A DNA stretch of 64,000 nucleotides from an uncultured Bradyrhizobium sp. Its GTDB lineage: Bacteria; Pseudomonadota; Alphaproteobacteria; Rhizobiales; Xanthobacteraceae. The notes under the pieces were generated by a model. The model was not told the DNA's origin. It saw only the letters and a list, made by a program, of their open reading frames with translations, and did not search any database. Location of the stretch: positions 1-64,000 of the forward strand of contig NZ_CANSMR010000001.1 of NCBI RefSeq assembly GCF_947648125.1, read 5' to 3'. The position numbers and the translations under genes were made by a program. Below are positions 35,213 to 44,360 of the stretch, one piece after another (the first letter of the stretch is position 1; each line of letters begins with the position of its first letter).

Positions 35213-36394
35213 GTGCAGTTTCAACCGACCGAAGACCAGCAGGCATTCCGAGAGACAGCGCAGCGTTTCGCGCGTGAGAAACTGCTCGAAAGCTATCAGA
35301 AACGAGCCGCCGAACACGTGATGGATCGCGCGCTGGTCAAGGAGATGGGGTCACTTGGGCTGATCGGCGCCGATCTGCCCGAGAAGTTCGGCGGGTTGGG
35401 CGAAAGCTCGGTCACGGCTGGATTGATCGTCGAGGAAATCGCGCGGGCCGACTTTAACGTCAGCTACATCCAGCTTCTGGGGTCGCTGATGGGCGGCATG
35501 GTCGCGAAACACGCATCGCCCGAAATCGCCAAGGAATGGATGGCCCGTGTCACGGCGGGTGAGGCGGTGATCGGGCTGGGATTGACCGAGCCGCGCGGCG
35601 GATCGGACGCGGCGAATCTGCAACTCAGGGCCACCAAATCCGGCAATGGCTGGCGGCTGAACGGCGAGAAGACCTCGATGAGCTTCGCCGCGCAGGCCGA
35701 TGCGGCAGTCGTCTTTGCCCGCACCGGTGATCCTGAGGGCGGCTCGCGCGGGGTGAGCGCATTTTTTGTGGATCTCAATGAAAAGGGCATCAAGCGAACC
35801 CATTTCAACGATATCGGTACCAAGCCCGTGGGGCGCGGTTCGGTTTTTTTCGACGACGTCTTTATCCCCTCGCAATGCCTGATGGCCGAGCAGGATCGCG
35901 CCTTCGGCACGATCATGGCGGGCTTCGACTATTCCAGAGCCCTGATCGGGCTGCAATGTCTAGGCGCGGCGCAGGCCTCGGTGGACGAAACCTGGGCTTA
36001 TGTCCAAGAACGTGAGGCCTTCGGCGCGCCGCTGGCGCAGTATCAGGGCGTCAGCTTCCCGCTGGCCGAAGCCGAAACGCAGCTCACCATGATGCGTCAG
36101 CTTTGCTACTACACGCTCGATCTGCGCGACCGTGGCCTGCCGCACACCAAGGAGGCGGCGATGTGCAAGTGGTACGTGCCGAAGACCGCTTGCGAGATCA
36201 TCCATCAGTGCCTGATCCTGCACGGCCATTATGGCTACACCACAGACCTGCCTCACCATCAGCGCTACAACGACGTTCTGGGCCTGCAAATCGGCGACGG
36301 TACTGCGCAAATCCAGAAGCTCGTCATCGCCCGCGAAAAGGTCGGCCGCATCGCGCTGCAATACGACAAAAAGGGGAAGGGAGGTTCGAAATGA
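35213..36394 (+). CDS. Acyl-CoA dehydrogenase
   Basis: The 393-residue flavoprotein has the usual three domains: an N-terminal helical part, a middle part with GLGLTEPRGGSDAANL and NGEKTSMSF, and a C-terminal part with LILHGHYGYTTDLPHHQRYNDV. The segment after the last motif reads IGDGTAQIQK, so the standard YEGT glutamate of short-chain dehydrogenases is replaced. The sequence has the look of dehydrogenases annotated for cyclohexanecarboxyl-CoA, but this is not proof. GTG 35213 follows GGGAGGA at a 7-base distance. The stop overlaps the crotonase start (ATGA). Confidence 0.85.
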   Translation: MQFQPTEDQQAFRETAQRFAREKLLESYQKRAAEHVMDRALVKEMGSLGLIGADLPEKFGGLGESSVTAGLIVEEIARADFNVSYIQLLGSLMGGMVAKHASPEIAKEWMARVTAGEAVIGLGLTEPRGGSDAANLQLRATKSGNGWRLNGEKTSMSFAAQADAAVVFARTGDPEGGSRGVSAFFVDLNEKGIKRTHFNDIGTKPVGRGSVFFDDVFIPSQCLMAEQDRAFGTIMAGFDYSRALIGLQCLGAAQASVDETWAYVQEREAFGAPLAQYQGVSFPLAEAETQLTMMRQLCYYTLDLRDRGLPHTKEAAMCKWYVPKTACEIIHQCLILHGHYGYTTDLPHHQRYNDVLGLQIGDGTAQIQKLVIAREKVGRIALQYDKKGKGGSK

Positions 36395-37170
36395 GCGATC
36401 CCGTCAATGTCAGCGTCGAGGGCAGCGTCGGCATTATCGAGCTTGCCCGCCCCGAGAAGTCCAACTGCCTGTCGCTAAAGGCGCATGAGTGTATCTCCAG
36501 GGCCCGCGAAAGGTTTGAGGCTGACCGCAACGTTCGCTCGATCCTGATCTGCGCGCAGGGAAAGCACTTCTGCACTGGCGCCGATCTGACCGAGGTGAAA
36601 AGCAAGCTGATGGACGCGCGCGCGCTGGACTATTTCATCGCCTTTGGCATGGAAGGGTTTCGCAAGCTGGAACAGAGCCGTCTCCCCGTGATCGTCGCGG
36701 TGCAGGGCCTTTGCCTGGCCGGTGGGCTCGAGCTGATGCTGTCCTGCGATGTCTGTTTCGCCGCGGAAAGCGCTCAGTTCGGCGACCAGCACGCGCAGTT
36801 CGGGCTGATTCCCGGCTGGGGTGGCAGCCAGCGGCTTACCCGGCTGATGGGCCTGCGCCGGGCGCTCGACCTGATGTTCTCGGCCCGCTGGCTGAATGCG
36901 GACGAGGCAAAGGAGGCTGGACTGGTGAACTACATCGTGCCGGATGAAGAGCTGCGCCAGGCGGCGCTGGCCTATTGCCAGAAGATCGCCACGCGCTCGC
37001 GTCCCGGCATTGCCGAGATGAAACGTCTGGCGCGCGAGGGTGCCGACATGGCGACCGACCAGCAGATGCGGCTGGAGCGCGACGCTGCCGTGCGCGCGCT
37101 GCCCAGCGTGGATGTAACGGAAGGCCTAAATGCGTTCGAAAATCGGCGCACGCCGGCCTTCAAAGCCTAA
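36391..37170 (+). CDS. Crotonase-family enoyl-CoA hydratase/isomerase
   Basis: The 259-residue crotonase has the oxyanion-hole segments HFCTGADLTE and GLCLAGGLELM. The first catalytic Glu is kept (AGGLEL), but the second, in the family motif F-QPE, is replaced: the segment reads QFGDQHAQFG. Its activity may therefore be isomerase, hydrolase or a modified hydratase rather than standard hydration. It lies between two acyl-CoA dehydrogenase genes in one operon. Confidence 0.82.
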   Translation: MSDPVNVSVEGSVGIIELARPEKSNCLSLKAHECISRARERFEADRNVRSILICAQGKHFCTGADLTEVKSKLMDARALDYFIAFGMEGFRKLEQSRLPVIVAVQGLCLAGGLELMLSCDVCFAAESAQFGDQHAQFGLIPGWGGSQRLTRLMGLRRALDLMFSARWLNADEAKEAGLVNYIVPDEELRQAALAYCQKIATRSRPGIAEMKRLAREGADMATDQQMRLERDAAVRALPSVDVTEGLNAFENRRTPAFKA

Positions 37171-37184
37171 CAATGGGTGCGGGA

Positions 37185-38345
37185 ATGGATTTCAAGCTGA
37201 ACGACGAGCAGCGCCAGATCTACGAATATGGTGGGCAGCTCGCGCAGAAATTCGACAATGCCTATTGGCTGGATCATGCTCGTCGCCACGCCTTCCCCAA
37301 GGAGATGTTCCAGCAGATCGCCAAGGACGGCTTCCTAGGCACAATGGTGCCCCAGGAATATGGCGGCGCCGGCCTCGGTATGATGGAAATGGCGCTGTTC
37401 ATGGAGGGCACCGCCAATCACGGCATTCCGCTTCTGATGATGGTGGTGGGCCCGACTATGTCGCTGGCCCATATCGCGCATCACGGGACAGATTTCCACA
37501 AGAAGGATCTGCTGCCGGCCGCCTGCCGCGGCGAGATTCAGTTCTGCTTCGCAATCACCGAACCGGGGGCGGGATCGAACACGATCAAGGCCACCACGCT
37601 GGCCAAGCGGAAGGGCAACCGCTTTGCGCTGTCAGGGGAAAAAACCTTCATCACCGGAGCGGATGTCTCGGATTATTGTCTCGTGGTTGCCCGCACCCAG
37701 CCGCATACTGAAATCAAGCGCAAGACCGACGGGTTCACGCTGTTCGTCGTGGATCTGAAGAAAAAAGGCGTCGAAATGCAGCGGGTGAAGGTCTCGATCC
37801 CGCTCCCGGAAGAACAATGGACACTGTTCTTCAATGAGGTGGATCTCGGCCCCGAGGACATCGTCGGCGAGGTAGACCAGGGGTTTTCGATCCTGTTCGA
37901 CTCTCTCAACCCCGAGCGCATCATCCTGGCGGCCCTTTGCTGCGGGATTGGCCGGTTCGCCTTAGGGAAGGCCGTGGCCTATGCTTCCGAGCGCAACGTC
38001 TTCGGCCAGCCGATCGGCGCGCATCAAGGCGTGCAGCATCCGATGGCCAAAGCTCATACAGCGGTCGAGATGGCGAGCCTGATGACCCGCCGCGCAGCCT
38101 GGGAATTCGATAACAAGCTTCCCGCCGGCGCTTCATCGAACATGGCGAAATATGCCGCCGCCGAGGCCGGGATCGAAGCCGTGGACGCCGCCCTTCAGGC
38201 GCATGGCGGGTCGGGTTTTACGGAAGATACCGGACTCTACGAGCTTTATCCTCTGGTCCGCCTGCTGCGCACCGCCCCGGTAAATCGTGAACTGTGCCTC
38301 AGCTTCATCGGCGAGAAGGTCATGGGTTTACCGCGGTCCTACTGA
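37185..38345 (+). CDS. Acyl-CoA dehydrogenase
   Basis: The 386-residue protein starts with the typical MDFKLNDEQR. It has FAITEPGAGSN and GEKTFITGADVSDY in the flavin region, NPERIILAA in the helix-G region, and HGGSGFTED near the C-terminus. The region where medium-chain enzymes carry the YEGT glutamate reads RTAPVNRE instead. The ending SFIGEKVMGLPRSY is shared with the dehydrogenase at 58485, so both belong to one subfamily. ATG 37173 is an alternative start. Confidence 0.85.
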   Translation: MDFKLNDEQRQIYEYGGQLAQKFDNAYWLDHARRHAFPKEMFQQIAKDGFLGTMVPQEYGGAGLGMMEMALFMEGTANHGIPLLMMVVGPTMSLAHIAHHGTDFHKKDLLPAACRGEIQFCFAITEPGAGSNTIKATTLAKRKGNRFALSGEKTFITGADVSDYCLVVARTQPHTEIKRKTDGFTLFVVDLKKKGVEMQRVKVSIPLPEEQWTLFFNEVDLGPEDIVGEVDQGFSILFDSLNPERIILAALCCGIGRFALGKAVAYASERNVFGQPIGAHQGVQHPMAKAHTAVEMASLMTRRAAWEFDNKLPAGASSNMAKYAAAEAGIEAVDAALQAHGGSGFTEDTGLYELYPLVRLLRTAPVNRELCLSFIGEKVMGLPRSY

Positions 38346-38371
38346 GCCAGCAACCGGAGAGGGAGAACGTC

Positions 38372-39763
38372 ATGGAGTTCGGAATGCGGTTTCGCCGCGC
38401 CGATGCCGGAATGAAAGTGAATGCCCGTTTCTGGCATGATGTCGAGGGAATGCCGCTCGACGAAGTACGAAAGATACAGGAACGGAAGCTGGTGGAGCAG
38501 ATGGCCTATCTCAAGGCCAACTCGTCCTTCTACCAGGATAAATTCGCCGAGGCTGGCGTCGAATTCGATGAAATTCGCACCATTGAGGATCTGCAAAAGC
38601 TTCCCTTTACTTACAAGACCGAGATTCGAGAAAGCCTGTCGGCCGAGCCACCTTTCGGTCGCCATCGCGCCGCGCCCGTGGCCGACATCACCCAGATGCA
38701 AGCCTCGTCAGGTACGACCGGCAGCCCATCTTACGTAGCGCTAACAGAATCCGATGCCGAGATGTGGCACGAGATGAGCGCTCGATGCTTCTTCGCCAAC
38801 GGCGTGCGGCCCGGCGACATGGTGCTTCACGCTTTCTCGCTCGCCAAGGGTTTTGTCGGCGGCATCCCGTTGATGCAGGGACTGCAATATATGGGCGCCA
38901 TAGACGTGCCCATCGGGGCCGATGGCGGCGTCGACCGGCTCTTGCGCGCCTGTGCCGACATACGCCCGCGCTGCATTGCCGGAGCGCCGAATTTCGTGAT
39001 CCACTTAGCCGAAAAGGCCGAAGAGATGCTGGGCGCCCCAGCGAGCAGACTGGGCGTGGAACGAGTCGTCGTCGGCGGCGAGCCGGGCGGCGGGATTCCG
39101 GCGATCCGCACCAAAATCGAAAAACTGTGGGGTGCGAAATGCACCGAAATGCTCGGCGGCACTGATCTGGGCGTGACCTACTGGGCCGAATGCGACGAGC
39201 AGTCGGGTATGCACATGGTCAACATGGATTACATCATCACCGAGCTGCTTCACCCCGATACAGGTGAGATCCTTGCCTGGGAGGACGGCGCCAAGGGTGA
39301 GATGATCTATACCGCACTCGGTCGTCGCGCGAGCCCGCTGGTGCGGTTTCGGTCTGGCGATTTCATCGAAGTGCTCGGCACGACCTGCTCCTGCGGCCGG
39401 ACGGGCCCGAAGATCCGCTGCACCGGGCGCACCGACGACATGCTGATCGTGCGTGGGGCCAACGTCTTCCCCTCGGCGATCAACAGCGTTGTCAATGAGA
39501 TGGTGCCAGAAACGAACGGCGTGATGCGTGTGGTGGCCGATTTCGAGGGCCACACCACGCAGGAGCCGCTGAAAATCATCGTCGAGCGCGGCCCCGCTCG
39601 CAAGCCCGAGGGCGATCCGACTCTCAAGAAGAAGATCGAGCAGCGCATGCGCGACGCTTTGGTCTTCAAGGCCGATGTCCGGATCGTCGATCCCGACACC
39701 TTCGAAAAGCCGGGCGCGGCCAAGGTGGCCTTCGTGTTGAGAAAGTACCCCGACCTGCCATGA
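38372..39763 (+). CDS. PaaK-like acyl/aryl-CoA ligase
   Basis: The 463-residue ligase belongs to the phenylacetate-CoA ligase branch of the ANL family. Its P-loop is MQASSGTTGSPSYV, the mid motif is AKCTEMLGGTDLG, and the C-terminal linker is GRTDDMLIVRGANVFPSAI. PaaK-type enzymes act on aryl-acetic, benzoic and related acids. ATG 38372 follows GGAGAGGGAGAA. The stop overlaps the carboxylase gene. Two ligases in the same cluster suggest that two acids, or an acid formed mid-pathway, need activation. Confidence 0.82.
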   Translation: MEFGMRFRRADAGMKVNARFWHDVEGMPLDEVRKIQERKLVEQMAYLKANSSFYQDKFAEAGVEFDEIRTIEDLQKLPFTYKTEIRESLSAEPPFGRHRAAPVADITQMQASSGTTGSPSYVALTESDAEMWHEMSARCFFANGVRPGDMVLHAFSLAKGFVGGIPLMQGLQYMGAIDVPIGADGGVDRLLRACADIRPRCIAGAPNFVIHLAEKAEEMLGAPASRLGVERVVVGGEPGGGIPAIRTKIEKLWGAKCTEMLGGTDLGVTYWAECDEQSGMHMVNMDYIITELLHPDTGEILAWEDGAKGEMIYTALGRRASPLVRFRSGDFIEVLGTTCSCGRTGPKIRCTGRTDDMLIVRGANVFPSAINSVVNEMVPETNGVMRVVADFEGHTTQEPLKIIVERGPARKPEGDPTLKKKIEQRMRDALVFKADVRIVDPDTFEKPGAAKVAFVLRKYPDLP

Positions 39764-41367
39764 CAAAGCTGAAATCCCTAATCAACACCGGCTCGGAAAA
39801 CTTCCGGGCGAACGATGCGCATTACCGCGCCAAGGTCGCGGAGCTGCACGCGCTGCGGCGCAGGCAGCGCGTCGGCGGGCCGGAAAGCGCACGGGAACGC
39901 CATGTGAAGAAGGGCAAGATCCTGCCGCGCGAACGTGTCGAGCGGTTGATCGACCCGGGCATGCCGTTTCTAGAGCTCGGCGAACTGGCCGGCCTCGACA
40001 AATATGACGGCGTGCCGCCCGGCGCGGGGATCATCACCGGCATCGGCGTGATCGAGGGTCGCCACTGCATGATCATCGCCAACGACGCCACCGTGAAGGG
40101 CGGCACGTATTTTGGCATGACCTGCCGAAAGCACGTGCGTGCCCAGCGGATCGCCTGGGCCAATCGCCTGCCGGTGGTGACATTGGTCGATTCCGGGGGC
40201 GCGTTTCTGCCTGATCAGAAGAACATCTTCCCCGACGAAGGCCAGTTCGGCTCGATATTTCACAACCAAGTCGGGATGTCAGGCGACGGCGTACCGCAGA
40301 TCGCCGTGGTCATGGGACCCTGCACCGCCGGCGGCGCCTATATCCCGGCGCTTTGCGACGAGGTGGTCATCGTGCGCGGCCAAGGCTTTATGTATCTTGG
40401 CGGGCCGGAACTCACCTTCGCCGCAACTGGCGAGAAGGTCGACAACGAGACCCTTGGTGGCGCCAAGATGCACTGCTCGGTCTCGGGCGTGACCGACCAT
40501 CTGGCCGAGGACGACGCCCACGCGCTCGCCATCACGCGAGAGATCGTCAAGCACCTGGGCGAGAAGGCCTCCCCGTGCAAGACGCCGGCGCCGCCGCGCC
40601 CACCGGCCTACCCGGTGGAAGAGATCCACGGCATCCTCAGCCGTGATCCTAAAGTACCAACTGAGAACCGCGAGATCGTCGCGCGGCTAGTCGACGGCAG
40701 CGAGTTTCATGAGTTCAAGCCGCTCTACGGCGACACTTTGATGACCGGCTGGGGCCGCATTCACGGGCATGAGGCGGGGATCCTCGCCAATACCGGCGTG
40801 CTGTTCGTCGAAGCGGCGCTGAAGGCCACGCATTTCATCAATCTCTGCGTGCAGCGCGACATCCCGCTGCTGTTCCTGGCTGATGTCAATGGCTTCATGG
40901 TGGGCCGCGAGGTGGAGCAGATGGGCATCGCCAAGGCGGGCGCGAAGATGATCACCGCCATGTCCTCCGCTCGGGTGCCAAAATTCACCATCATCACCGG
41001 CGGTTCGTATGGAGCCGGATACCTGGCTATGCTGGGCCGCCCCTTCGAGCCTGACGCGATGTTTGCCTGGCCAACGGGTCGTGCCGCTATCATGGGTCCC
41101 GAACAGGCAGCGAGCGTGTTGGCCCAGGTGCGTGCCCAGATCAACGAGCGCGAGGGCAGGACCTGGACGAGGGAGGAGGAAGAAGCCTTCAAGGCGCCGA
41201 TCCGAAAGGAGTACGAGGATTTCCAGGGCGCCTACAATTTCGCGTCGAACCTCTGGATCGATAGCGTGATCGAACCAGCAGAGACGCGCGAGGTGATGGC
41301 GCTGATGCTCGACATCACGTCACGACGGCCGAAGATTGAAACCCATTTCGGCGTGTTTCGGATGTGA
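39760..41367 (+). CDS. Acyl-CoA carboxylase, carboxyltransferase (beta) subunit
   Basis: The 535-residue subunit has the two crotonase-like lobes of biotin-dependent carboxyltransferases (GPCTAGGAYIPAL in the first, GGSYGAGYLAMLGRPFEPD in the second). The overall character is nearest to methylcrotonyl-CoA and geranyl-CoA carboxylase subunits, which carboxylate a gamma-methyl on a 2-enoyl-CoA. It is next to the biotin subunit and an HMG-CoA-lyase-like gene, as in the liu and atu operons. The exact acyl substrate cannot be read from the sequence. Confidence 0.87.
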   Translation: MTKLKSLINTGSENFRANDAHYRAKVAELHALRRRQRVGGPESARERHVKKGKILPRERVERLIDPGMPFLELGELAGLDKYDGVPPGAGIITGIGVIEGRHCMIIANDATVKGGTYFGMTCRKHVRAQRIAWANRLPVVTLVDSGGAFLPDQKNIFPDEGQFGSIFHNQVGMSGDGVPQIAVVMGPCTAGGAYIPALCDEVVIVRGQGFMYLGGPELTFAATGEKVDNETLGGAKMHCSVSGVTDHLAEDDAHALAITREIVKHLGEKASPCKTPAPPRPPAYPVEEIHGILSRDPKVPTENREIVARLVDGSEFHEFKPLYGDTLMTGWGRIHGHEAGILANTGVLFVEAALKATHFINLCVQRDIPLLFLADVNGFMVGREVEQMGIAKAGAKMITAMSSARVPKFTIITGGSYGAGYLAMLGRPFEPDAMFAWPTGRAAIMGPEQAASVLAQVRAQINEREGRTWTREEEEAFKAPIRKEYEDFQGAYNFASNLWIDSVIEPAETREVMALMLDITSRRPKIETHFGVFRM

Positions 41368-41377
41368 GGCGGCCGTA

Positions 41378-43393
41378 GTGAAGATCAAGAAGCTTCTCAT
41401 CGCCAATCGCGGCGAAATCGCCTGCCGGATCGCCCGTACCGCGCGGAGCTGCGGCGTCATCCCCGTCGGGGTCCATTCCGAAGCCGATGCCAACGCGCTC
41501 CACGTGCGCGAGATCGGCCGCTCGATCTGCATCGGCGGCGGGCCGGCATCGGAAAGCTACCTGCGCATCGACGCTGTGCTGGCCGCGGCGAAGGCCGCCG
41601 GGGCAGACGCCGTCCATCCCGGCTACGGCTTCCTCGCCGAGAACCCCGAATTCGCCCGCGCGGTCGAGGCCGCCGGCATGATCTTCATCGGGCCCACGCC
41701 GGAAACCCTGGAACGCTTTGGCGACAAGGCCAGCGCCAAGCATACCGCCATCGCGGCCAGCGTGCCGGTGATCTCGGGCGCCGCGGGCGCCCTGTCCGAT
41801 CCCGATAAGATCGCCGCCGAAGTGCGCCGGATGGGGCTGCCCGTGCTGCTCAAGGCCGTGGGCGGCGGCGGCGGACGCGGGCAGCGGCTCGTGATCGACG
41901 AGAAGACCCTGGCCGCTGACATTGAGGGAGCGCTGCGCGAGGCGAAGTCCACCTTCGGTTCGGAAGGTCTCCTGCTGGAACGGTTCCTGCCTGAGGCCCG
42001 CCATGTAGAGGTGCAGATCGCCGGCGACGGCAAGGGCCATGTCGTGCATCTGTTCGAGCGCGACTGCACGCTCCAGCGCCGTCACCAGAAGGTGATCGAG
42101 GAGGCGCCCGCATGGGGCCTTCCCCGCGAGCTTCTCGACGCGATCGCCCGTGACGCGGTGCGCCTTGGCGAGACGCTCGACTACCGCGGCCTGGGCACGG
42201 TGGAGTTCCTGGTGGCGGGCGAGGAATACTTCTTCCTCGAGGTGAACCCGCGCATCCAGGTCGAACACCCCGTGACTGAGGCGATCACCGGGCTCGACCT
42301 CGTGGCGCTGCACCTGCGCATCGCCGAAGGCGCGGGGCTCGGTCTGACCCAGGACGACCTGTCGATCGACGGCCACGCCATCGAGGCGCGCCTCTACGCC
42401 GAAGACCCAGCGATGCACTTCGCTCCGTCCACCGGCTCGCTGACCACTCTGAGCCTGCCCGACGGTCTTCGCATCGACAGCGGCGTCGAGGCAGGCGATG
42501 CCGTCACCCCCTATTATGATCCGATGATCGCCAAGCTGATCATCCACGCGCCCGACCGCGAGACGGCACTGGCGCGGCTTGCGCAGGCGCTGGATCACGT
42601 CGCGGTCGAAGGCGTCGAGACCAACCGCGCCTTCCTCGCCGCGCTAGCCCGCAACGCCGATTTCGAGCGAATGAACGTCCACACCCGCTGGATCGATGAG
42701 CGGCTGGACGATCTGACCGCGCCGACGGAAGTGCCGGGCACCCGGCTCTGGAAGGCCATGGCAGCCGTGCTTTTCGTCACCCGTGGACGCGGCGACGGCG
42801 CCGCCGAACCGTGGTCAAACCGCGACATCTTCACCAACTGGCGGCTCGGCCTTGGCGGCGACGCGATGGAGGCGGGCCCGCGCGTGATGCTGACCGACGC
42901 AGCGGGAAACCGTGAGGAGCTCTGCGTCGGCCGGGTCCGCTCCGGCGACACCTACACGGTTTACGGCAGCGACGGTGCCGCCCTCACTTTCTCCTGCCGT
43001 GAGATCGCGCCGGGCCGGTGGCGCGTTGCGCAGGGCAACACGGTAAGCGTGGTAACGGCGTGCCTGCATGGCGGGATGATCGAGATCGACACCGCGCCGG
43101 GCCGACTTGTCTTCCGCCCGACCCCGCCGCTGGCCTTTGCCGGTGCCGACGCGGTCGCGGACCGGGCTGTGTTCGCGCCACTGACCGGCATGATCGTCGA
43201 CGTCAAAGTGTCCGAAGGCGACGCGATAGCGGAAGGCGATGTCGTAGCGGTCCTGGAGTCGATGAAGCTCGAGATCTCCATCAAGGCGTCTGCCTCCGGC
43301 ATCGCCGCGAATATTGCGGTCTCCAAAGGCATGATGGTGGATCGCGGCCAGACGATTGCCGAGATCATCGAACCTGAATTGGAACACGCATGA
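41378..43393 (+). CDS. Acyl-CoA carboxylase, biotin-carrying (alpha) subunit
   Basis: The 671-residue protein has a biotin carboxylase domain (LLIANRGEIACRI start; ATP-grasp loop KAVGGGGGRGQRLV; EHPVTEAITGLDLV). A middle linker domain follows, and then a C-terminal biotinyl domain with the attachment lysine in ESMKLE, where EAMKME is usual. GTG 41378 starts it 10 bases after the beta subunit stop. The stop overlaps the lyase gene. Together with the beta subunit it carboxylates an unsaturated acyl-CoA. Confidence 0.88.
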   Translation: MKIKKLLIANRGEIACRIARTARSCGVIPVGVHSEADANALHVREIGRSICIGGGPASESYLRIDAVLAAAKAAGADAVHPGYGFLAENPEFARAVEAAGMIFIGPTPETLERFGDKASAKHTAIAASVPVISGAAGALSDPDKIAAEVRRMGLPVLLKAVGGGGGRGQRLVIDEKTLAADIEGALREAKSTFGSEGLLLERFLPEARHVEVQIAGDGKGHVVHLFERDCTLQRRHQKVIEEAPAWGLPRELLDAIARDAVRLGETLDYRGLGTVEFLVAGEEYFFLEVNPRIQVEHPVTEAITGLDLVALHLRIAEGAGLGLTQDDLSIDGHAIEARLYAEDPAMHFAPSTGSLTTLSLPDGLRIDSGVEAGDAVTPYYDPMIAKLIIHAPDRETALARLAQALDHVAVEGVETNRAFLAALARNADFERMNVHTRWIDERLDDLTAPTEVPGTRLWKAMAAVLFVTRGRGDGAAEPWSNRDIFTNWRLGLGGDAMEAGPRVMLTDAAGNREELCVGRVRSGDTYTVYGSDGAALTFSCREIAPGRWRVAQGNTVSVVTACLHGGMIEIDTAPGRLVFRPTPPLAFAGADAVADRAVFAPLTGMIVDVKVSEGDAIAEGDVVAVLESMKLEISIKASASGIAANIAVSKGMMVDRGQTIAEIIEPELEHA

Positions 43394-44349
43394 CCGATTT
43401 TCCCAAGTTCGTAGAGTTTCGTGAAGAAGGCCCGCGCGAGGGCTTTCAGATCGAAAGCAAGATCTACCCGATCGAACAGCGGATCGAACTGATCGACATG
43501 CTCAGCGAGACGGGGCTGAAGCGCATCCAGGTGGGTAGCTTCGTCAGCCCCAGATACGTGCCGCAGATGGCTGATACGGGCGAGTTGTTCCAGCGCATCA
43601 AGCGCAAGCCGGGTGTGAAATACACCGCGCTCTGGCTGAACGAGAAGGGATTCCGCAAGGCACTTACCGCGCATGAGGTTGATATCGACCCGCGGCTCCT
43701 TTTCTATCCCTCCGAGGCCTTCGCGCAGTCCAACAACAACTGCTCTTCAGCGGAAATGCGCGAGCGACAGCGCGAGTGGGTGCGGCTGTACAAGCAGACC
43801 GGCTTCACTGTCGATGCCGCCTATGTGATGACCGCGTTTGGCTGCAATCTCGAAGGTCCTATCCCGCAAGAGCGGGTGCTGGAGGATTTCCGCTTCGTTC
43901 TGCATATCTGTGAAGAAGAGCAGATCCCGGTCCCGATTCTCGTAATCGCAGACACGATGGGTTGGGGCAACCCCGAAGTGGTGAAGCGCATGGTCGGCGC
44001 GCTGCGCGAGCTGGCGCCCGAGGCGCGGATAGGGATGCACATTCACGACACGCGCGGGCAGGGCATCGCGAATTTGCATGCCGCCCTAACCATGGGTGTG
44101 GACATGTTCGAAACCTCGGTGGCCGGGCTTGGGGGCTGCCCCTTTGCCGGCCACGGCCATGCCCGTGCGGCAGGCAATGTTTGCACAGAGGACGCGGTGT
44201 TCCTGTGTCAGGAGCTGGGCATCGAGACGGGCATCGACCTCGACAAGCTGGTCGACGCCGCGCTCAAGGCCGAAGAGATCATCGGTGCGCCTCTGATGGG
44301 CCGGGTGATGCATTCCGGCGGTCTCGACAAATTTCGCAAGTCGCAATGA
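43390..44349 (+). CDS. Hydroxymethylglutaryl-CoA-lyase-like enzyme
   Basis: The 319-residue TIM-barrel enzyme of the HMGL family has QVGSFVSPRYVPQMAD, the metal-binding HIHDTRGQG and the cysteine loop GLGGCPFA. Two deviations are visible. The usual PRDG near the N-terminus is PREG, so a metal/catalytic Asp is replaced by Glu. The cysteine loop carries a longer His-rich stretch (GHGHARAAGN). It probably cleaves a 3-hydroxy-3-methyl-type dicarboxyl-CoA to acetyl-CoA and a keto acid, or a related larger substrate. Confidence 0.82.
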   Translation: MTDFPKFVEFREEGPREGFQIESKIYPIEQRIELIDMLSETGLKRIQVGSFVSPRYVPQMADTGELFQRIKRKPGVKYTALWLNEKGFRKALTAHEVDIDPRLLFYPSEAFAQSNNNCSSAEMRERQREWVRLYKQTGFTVDAAYVMTAFGCNLEGPIPQERVLEDFRFVLHICEEEQIPVPILVIADTMGWGNPEVVKRMVGALRELAPEARIGMHIHDTRGQGIANLHAALTMGVDMFETSVAGLGGCPFAGHGHARAAGNVCTEDAVFLCQELGIETGIDLDKLVDAALKAEEIIGAPLMGRVMHSGGLDKFRKSQ

Positions 44350-44360
44350 GGAGGTCTGAT

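Noticed and set aside
41315-42598. Long open frame (427 codons) on the minus strand across the biotin carboxylase gene
   Set aside because: It lies fully opposite a conserved enzyme with clear motifs and has no start signal or recognisable domain.
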